Shown: positions 60,397 through 64,000 of the stretch, piece after piece
Layout of the letters: every line of letters begins with the position of its first letter
How positions within the stretch are numbered: the first letter of the stretch is position 1
Origin: Bradyrhizobium archetypum
GTDB lineage: Bacteria > Pseudomonadota > Alphaproteobacteria > Rhizobiales > Xanthobacteraceae
NCBI RefSeq assembly: GCF_013114835.1
Contig: NZ_JAAVLW010000014.1
Span: forward strand, 18,277-82,276
Direction: 5' to 3'
Length of the DNA stretch: 64,000 nt
Notes under the pieces: generated by a model
What the model saw: only the letters and a program-made list of their open reading frames with translations
The model's database searches: none
Told to the model about the DNA's origin: nothing
Position numbers and translations under genes: made by a program

Positions 60397-60414
60397 CGGG
60401 CAACGGATAGACAG

Positions 60415-61887
60415 ATGTTCGACTTCGAAACCCTGAGCCGGGCGATTGCCCGTCAGACCGTGCTCTGCGTCGGCGACCTCATGCTCGATGAGTTCGTTTA
60501 TGGCGAGGTGTCACGCGTTTCGCCGGAAGCGCCGGCGCCGGTCATCGCGGTCCAGCGCAGCGAGACCAATGTCGGCGGCGCCGGCAATGTCGCGCGCAAC
60601 ATCGCTTCGCTCGGGGCGCGCTGCATCTTTGCAGGCTTGGTCGGCGAGGATGAGGCGGGCGCGAAGCTGAAGGCGAATCTGGCGCGGGAGACGTTGATCG
60701 AGGCCGTGCTGGTATCGGATCCCTTGCGGCCGACGACGCGGAAGGTGCGCTTCGTCTCCGAACATTTTTCCACCCACATGCTTCGCGCGGATTGGGAGCT
60801 GGTCGTTCCGGCTTCAACCGACGTCGAGCAAACGCTGATCGACGCGATCCTGCCGCATCTGCCGCGCGCCGACATCGTGCTGTTGTCCGACTATGCCAAG
60901 GGCGTGCTGACGGCACGGGTCATCCGCAACATCATCGACACCGCAAAGAAGCTCGGCAAGCGCGTGATCGTCGACCCCAAGAGCGCCAATTTCGCGATCT
61001 ATCGCGGCGCCACACTGCTGACACCCAACCGCAAGGAGTTTGCCGAAGCCACCCGCAGCCGCGCCGATACTGACCAGAACATCGCCGAGGCGGCGCAGGA
61101 CGCGATGAATCTGGCTGATTGCGAGGCGATGCTGGTGACGCAAAGCGAACACGGCATGACGTTGGTGGTTCGCGGCGGCGAAGCGATCCACGTGCCGGCG
61201 CTGCCGGTCAAGGTGCGCGACGTCTCCGGCGCGGGCGACACGGTTGCCGCGGCGCTGGCGCTGGCGCTTGCGGCCAAGGCCGATTGGGAGGCGGCACTCC
61301 GGATAGCGAATGCGGCGGCGGCCGTCGCGGTCGGCAAGAAGGGCACTGCGACCGTGACGCCGTCGGAACTGCGGCGGAAGATTCTGCCGCATGCGTCGCT
61401 GGCGGCAGAAGAAAAGATCGTGCCGGCCGGCGGCGACCTCGATACGCATCTTTCGGACTGGCGCAGGCAGGGGCTGCGGGTCGGATTCACCAACGGCTGC
61501 TTCGACATTCTGCATCCCGGGCACGTCAAGATACTGACGGCCGCGCGCGGCGCCTGCGACCGACTGATCGTCGGCCTTAACAGCGACGCCTCGGTGAAGC
61601 GGCTGAAGGGCGAGGGACGTCCCGTTCAGGACGAGCAGGCGCGGGCCGAGGTGCTGGCGGCGCTGGAGGCGGTCGATCTCGTCGCGATCTTCGAGGAGGA
61701 CACGCCGATCGAACTGATCGCGAAGGTGAGGCCGAGCGTGCTGGTCAAAGGCGGCGACTACACCCGCGAACAGGTTGTCGGCCACGAAATCGTCGAGGCC
61801 GACGGCGGCGAGGTCATGCTCGTCGACATTCTGCCCGGCCACAGCACGACGTCGCTGGTCGGCCGCGCCAGGGGAGGCAAGGCGTGA
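60415..61887 (+). CDS. hldE: bifunctional heptose 7-phosphate kinase / heptose 1-phosphate adenylyltransferase
   Basis: 490 residues in two domains. Residues 1-320 form the ribokinase-like kinase: NVGGAGNVARNIASLGA at 52, and the anion-hole/base motif VSGAGDTVAAAL with Asp275. Residues 340-490 form the cytidylyltransferase-like adenylyltransferase with FTNGCFDILHPGHVKIL and HxGH at 367-370. Both active sites are complete. The product of the kinase needs dephosphorylation by GmhB before adenylation; the only GmhB-like gene in the window, at 7295-7824, is broken. The stop overlaps the next start (GTGA). Confidence 0.95.
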   Translation: MFDFETLSRAIARQTVLCVGDLMLDEFVYGEVSRVSPEAPAPVIAVQRSETNVGGAGNVARNIASLGARCIFAGLVGEDEAGAKLKANLARETLIEAVLVSDPLRPTTRKVRFVSEHFSTHMLRADWELVVPASTDVEQTLIDAILPHLPRADIVLLSDYAKGVLTARVIRNIIDTAKKLGKRVIVDPKSANFAIYRGATLLTPNRKEFAEATRSRADTDQNIAEAAQDAMNLADCEAMLVTQSEHGMTLVVRGGEAIHVPALPVKVRDVSGAGDTVAAALALALAAKADWEAALRIANAAAAVAVGKKGTATVTPSELRRKILPHASLAAEEKIVPAGGDLDTHLSDWRRQGLRVGFTNGCFDILHPGHVKILTAARGACDRLIVGLNSDASVKRLKGEGRPVQDEQARAEVLAALEAVDLVAIFEEDTPIELIAKVRPSVLVKGGDYTREQVVGHEIVEADGGEVMLVDILPGHSTTSLVGRARGGKA

Positions 61888-63173
61888 GCGCAAACGCACT
61901 TTCCACGCCGATGGCCAAGGCGCTGCCGGTCTGGCGCGATCCAGCCGCGTGGATGAAGGTGAGCGACGTCGTCGCTGTCCTGCTTGCGCTGTCGCTGCCA
62001 TGGTCGACCTCGCTAGTCGGTATTTTCGGCGCCGTCCTGCTTGTCACGGTTGCGCCGACGGTCGAGTTGAAAGGCTTTGTTGCCTCGCTGAAGCGCCCGA
62101 TTTCCGCGCTGCCGATCGCGCTGTTCGTTCTGACGCTCGTCGGAACCCTGTGGTCGGACGCCACTTGGGCCGCGAGGCTCTATGCCGTGGGGCCGGCCGC
62201 GAAGCTCCTGCTGCTTCCGGTCCTGCTCTATCATTTCGAGCGCTCGGCGCGCGGATCGTGGGTGCTCGTGGCGTTCCTCGTTTCGTGCACGCTGCTGATG
62301 CTGATGTCCTGGCTGGTGTTTTTGCGTCCCGAACTTTCGTTGCGGACGCCGGAGCTCGCCGCGCGCGGCATCTTTGTCAAGAACTACATCGCGCAGAGCC
62401 AGGAATTCACGCTGTGCGCGGTCGCGCTCGCCTATCCGGTCATCATGCTGCTGCGGGAAAAGCGGATTGCGTTGGCCGTACTGCTCACCGCCATCGCCTT
62501 CGGTTTGTTTGTCAACATGGCGTTCCTGGTGGTGTCGCGCACGGCGTTGGTGACGGTGCCGATCATGTTTGCGGTGTTTGCGCTGTTGCATTTGAGGTGG
62601 CGCAGCATCGTCATCATCCTGTGCGTGGCGGCCGCCTTCGCTGCCGTGGCCTGGCAGACATCGCCAGCATTGCGCCAAACCGCGGAGACGTTTGGCCGGG
62701 ATTATCGGCTCTACAAGGAGCAAAACATACCGACATCGATCGGGCTGCGGCTCGAGTTCTGGCGGAAGTCTCTTGGCTTCTTCGCCGAGGCACCGCTGAT
62801 CGGTCACGGCACCGGCGCAACGCGCGGCCTGTTCGAGCGCGTCGCCACGCCCGGTTCCTACCAGGCCAGCAGCGAGGTGATCGGAAACCCGCATAACCAG
62901 ACGCTCAACGTCGCGGTGCAATGGGGCCTTTTCGGTGTCGTCATATTGTACGCGATGTGGATCCTGCACCTGCTCCTGTTCCGAGGCGACGGGTTCGCCA
63001 ACTGGATCGGCCTTTTGGTCGTGGTGCAGAATATCTTCACGTCGCTCTTCAATTCCCACATCTTCGATTTTCATGAAGGCTGGATGTATGTGCTGGGGGT
63101 CGGGGTAGCCGGAGGCATGGTCCTGCGCGCCAGGTCCGGCGCCGCGCAAGGGTCCGCAACGGCCCCGCCATGA
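61884..63173 (+). CDS. O-antigen ligase-family membrane protein (WaaL-like)
   Basis: A 429-residue polytopic protein with about eleven membrane spans. The Wzy_C/O-antigen-ligase block sits near residue 300: LRLEFWRKSLGFFAEAPLIG, then GNPHNQTLNVAVQWGLFGVV, containing the conserved His of ligases and polymerases. It joins O-polysaccharide to the lipid A-core on the periplasmic face, or polymerises the repeat units. The two cannot be told apart by sequence; the core-gene context favours the ligase. The start GTG lies in the hldE stop. Confidence 0.85.
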   Translation: MSANALSTPMAKALPVWRDPAAWMKVSDVVAVLLALSLPWSTSLVGIFGAVLLVTVAPTVELKGFVASLKRPISALPIALFVLTLVGTLWSDATWAARLYAVGPAAKLLLLPVLLYHFERSARGSWVLVAFLVSCTLLMLMSWLVFLRPELSLRTPELAARGIFVKNYIAQSQEFTLCAVALAYPVIMLLREKRIALAVLLTAIAFGLFVNMAFLVVSRTALVTVPIMFAVFALLHLRWRSIVIILCVAAAFAAVAWQTSPALRQTAETFGRDYRLYKEQNIPTSIGLRLEFWRKSLGFFAEAPLIGHGTGATRGLFERVATPGSYQASSEVIGNPHNQTLNVAVQWGLFGVVILYAMWILHLLLFRGDGFANWIGLLVVVQNIFTSLFNSHIFDFHEGWMYVLGVGVAGGMVLRARSGAAQGSATAPP

Positions 63174-63258
63174 TTGCTGGCATGCGCGCCGGAGATAAGA
63201 TATCAGCGGACATGGGACGCCCAGCGAATCCCCATCGTTTCCGCGGCCGGCCACAGGA

Positions 63259-64000
63259 ATGACGCCTCTTTCGCAACTGACCCGTCGCAACTACCTGATT
63301 GCAGCGCATGATGCGCTGGCGACGGCGGTTGCGCTGCTCGCCAGCTTCTACCTGCGTTTCGACGGGGGTGAAGCCTTCTATGCGCGCCTGCCGCCGGTGT
63401 TGCGCATTCTGCCGTTCTTCGTCGCCTTCAGCGTCGTGATCTGTTACGTCTTCAAGCTGACGACGACGAAATGGCGCTTCATTTCGCTGCCCGATGCGTT
63501 GAACATCCTGCGTGTGGCGACGGTTCTGGCGGTCGCGCTCGTCGTGCTGGACTATGCCTTCATTTTCGGTGCGTCGAACGGCAAGGCGCCGGTACTGTTC
63601 GGCCGTATCACCATCATTCTCTACTGGTTTCTGCAGGTGTTCACGCTGAGCGCGCTCCGCTTCGGCTATCGCTATTTCCGTTACACCCGCGTTCGCCGCC
63701 ACGCCCAGACCGAAGGCGCGTCGGCGACGTTGTTGATCGGCCGCGCCGCCGATGCGGAGGTGCTGCTGCGCGCGATCGAGAGCGGTGCGGTCAAGCAGCT
63801 TTGGCCGGTCGGCGTATTGTCGCCGTCGGCGGCGGACCGCGGGCAGTCGATACGCAACGTGCCGGTGCTCGGCGGGATCGACGACGTCGAAGATGTGGTC
63901 CGCGATTATGCCGGACGGGGAAAGCCGATTTCGCGGGTCGTCATGACGCCGTCGGCGTTCGAGCCGGAGGCCCATCCCGAGGCGGTCCTGATGCGGGCCA
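63259..64000 (+). CDS. CapD/FlaA1-like polysaccharide protein, 3' end outside the window
   Basis: Open frame from ATG 63259 (with ACAGGA directly before) to the window end, at least 247 residues. The N-terminal half has four membrane spans (LIAAHDALATAVALLASFYL, ILPFFVAFSVVICYVFKL and two more), followed by a first nucleotide-binding domain (ATLLIGRAADAEVLLRAIES, then LGGIDDVEDVVRDYAG). This is the build of CapD/WbpM-type proteins, whose SDR domain (not in the window) 4,6-dehydrates UDP-GlcNAc to start O-antigen or capsule sugars. The next gene's catalytic Ser/Met-Tyr-Lys lies beyond the edge, so activity cannot be judged. Confidence 0.82.
   Translation, partial: MTPLSQLTRRNYLIAAHDALATAVALLASFYLRFDGGEAFYARLPPVLRILPFFVAFSVVICYVFKLTTTKWRFISLPDALNILRVATVLAVALVVLDYAFIFGASNGKAPVLFGRITIILYWFLQVFTLSALRFGYRYFRYTRVRRHAQTEGASATLLIGRAADAEVLLRAIESGAVKQLWPVGVLSPSAADRGQSIRNVPVLGGIDDVEDVVRDYAGRGKPISRVVMTPSAFEPEAHPEAVLMRA

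Noticed and set aside
60814..63290. Long - strand frames opposite hldE and the ligase gene
   Set aside because: Both are Arg/Gln/His-rich shadows of G/C-rich codons, without start signals or domains.

Overview
The window looks like chromosome of a Bradyrhizobium-type alphaproteobacterium (Bradyrhizobiaceae). The grounds are strongly GC-biased codon use, several Liv-type branched-chain/aromatic ABC transporter clusters, orphan TctC/Bug binding proteins, a metK-ahcY block, a rhizobial LPS-core block, and several small proteins and about 100-bp intergenic palindromes whose style I associate with that family. No rRNA, tRNA or CRISPR was seen. Species level is not claimed.

Layout. 1-7.8 kb is a surface-sugar block: a CgeB-like glycosyltransferase (cut by the left edge), a methyltransferase, an NAD epimerase and a GT4 glycosyltransferase overlapping on the + strand, then on the - strand an SDR epimerase, GDP-fucose synthase, GDP-mannose dehydratase and a frameshifted GmhB-like phosphatase. 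7.8-17.4 kb is an accessory, partly decayed mobile region. It holds a YqaJ-type nuclease, an ERF annealing protein fused to an HNH-like zinc domain, an unknown partner, an XRE repressor facing them, a large serine recombinase, wreckage of a second ERF/HNH copy, a shattered ParB-like gene and small unknown genes. 17.5-28.3 kb carries a PaaK-like ligase, an AGE-family sugar epimerase, a complete Liv transporter cluster with an acyl-CoA ligase inside it, and a Crp/Fnr regulator. 28.3-30.4 kb is a second gmd-fcl pair, inverted relative to the first. 30.5-34.7 kb has two Bug binding proteins, an internally deleted IS1182-like element and a LysR regulator.

34.8-49.3 kb is mostly housekeeping: a HemD-like protein, PurU, a second Liv transporter followed by a MetE-like protein, a TPR-caspase protein, a SAM-fold protein of unknown role, MetK and AhcY. 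The methionine/SAM-cycle genes cluster here: MetE-like makes methionine, MetK makes SAM, AhcY removes SAH. 49.5-55.9 kb holds a Baeyer-Villiger-type monooxygenase, a 50-residue protein, an LpxO-like hydroxylase, an EthD protein, an FAH-family protein and an MsbA-like exporter. 56-64 kb is an LPS-core and polysaccharide block: GalE, an LpcC-like mannosyltransferase, WaaF, HldD, HldE, a WaaL-like ligase and the start of a CapD/FlaA1-like protein.

Most notable are the Red-like recombination module (nuclease plus annealing protein plus unknown partner) with a palindromic candidate operator and a decayed paralogue nearby; the inverted gmd-fcl duplication bracketing 21 kb; a promoter and ribosome-binding site leading into an ORF overrun by the recombinase gene; and the reconstructed ParB-like wreck. 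All family names come from reading translations by eye; no database search was possible.
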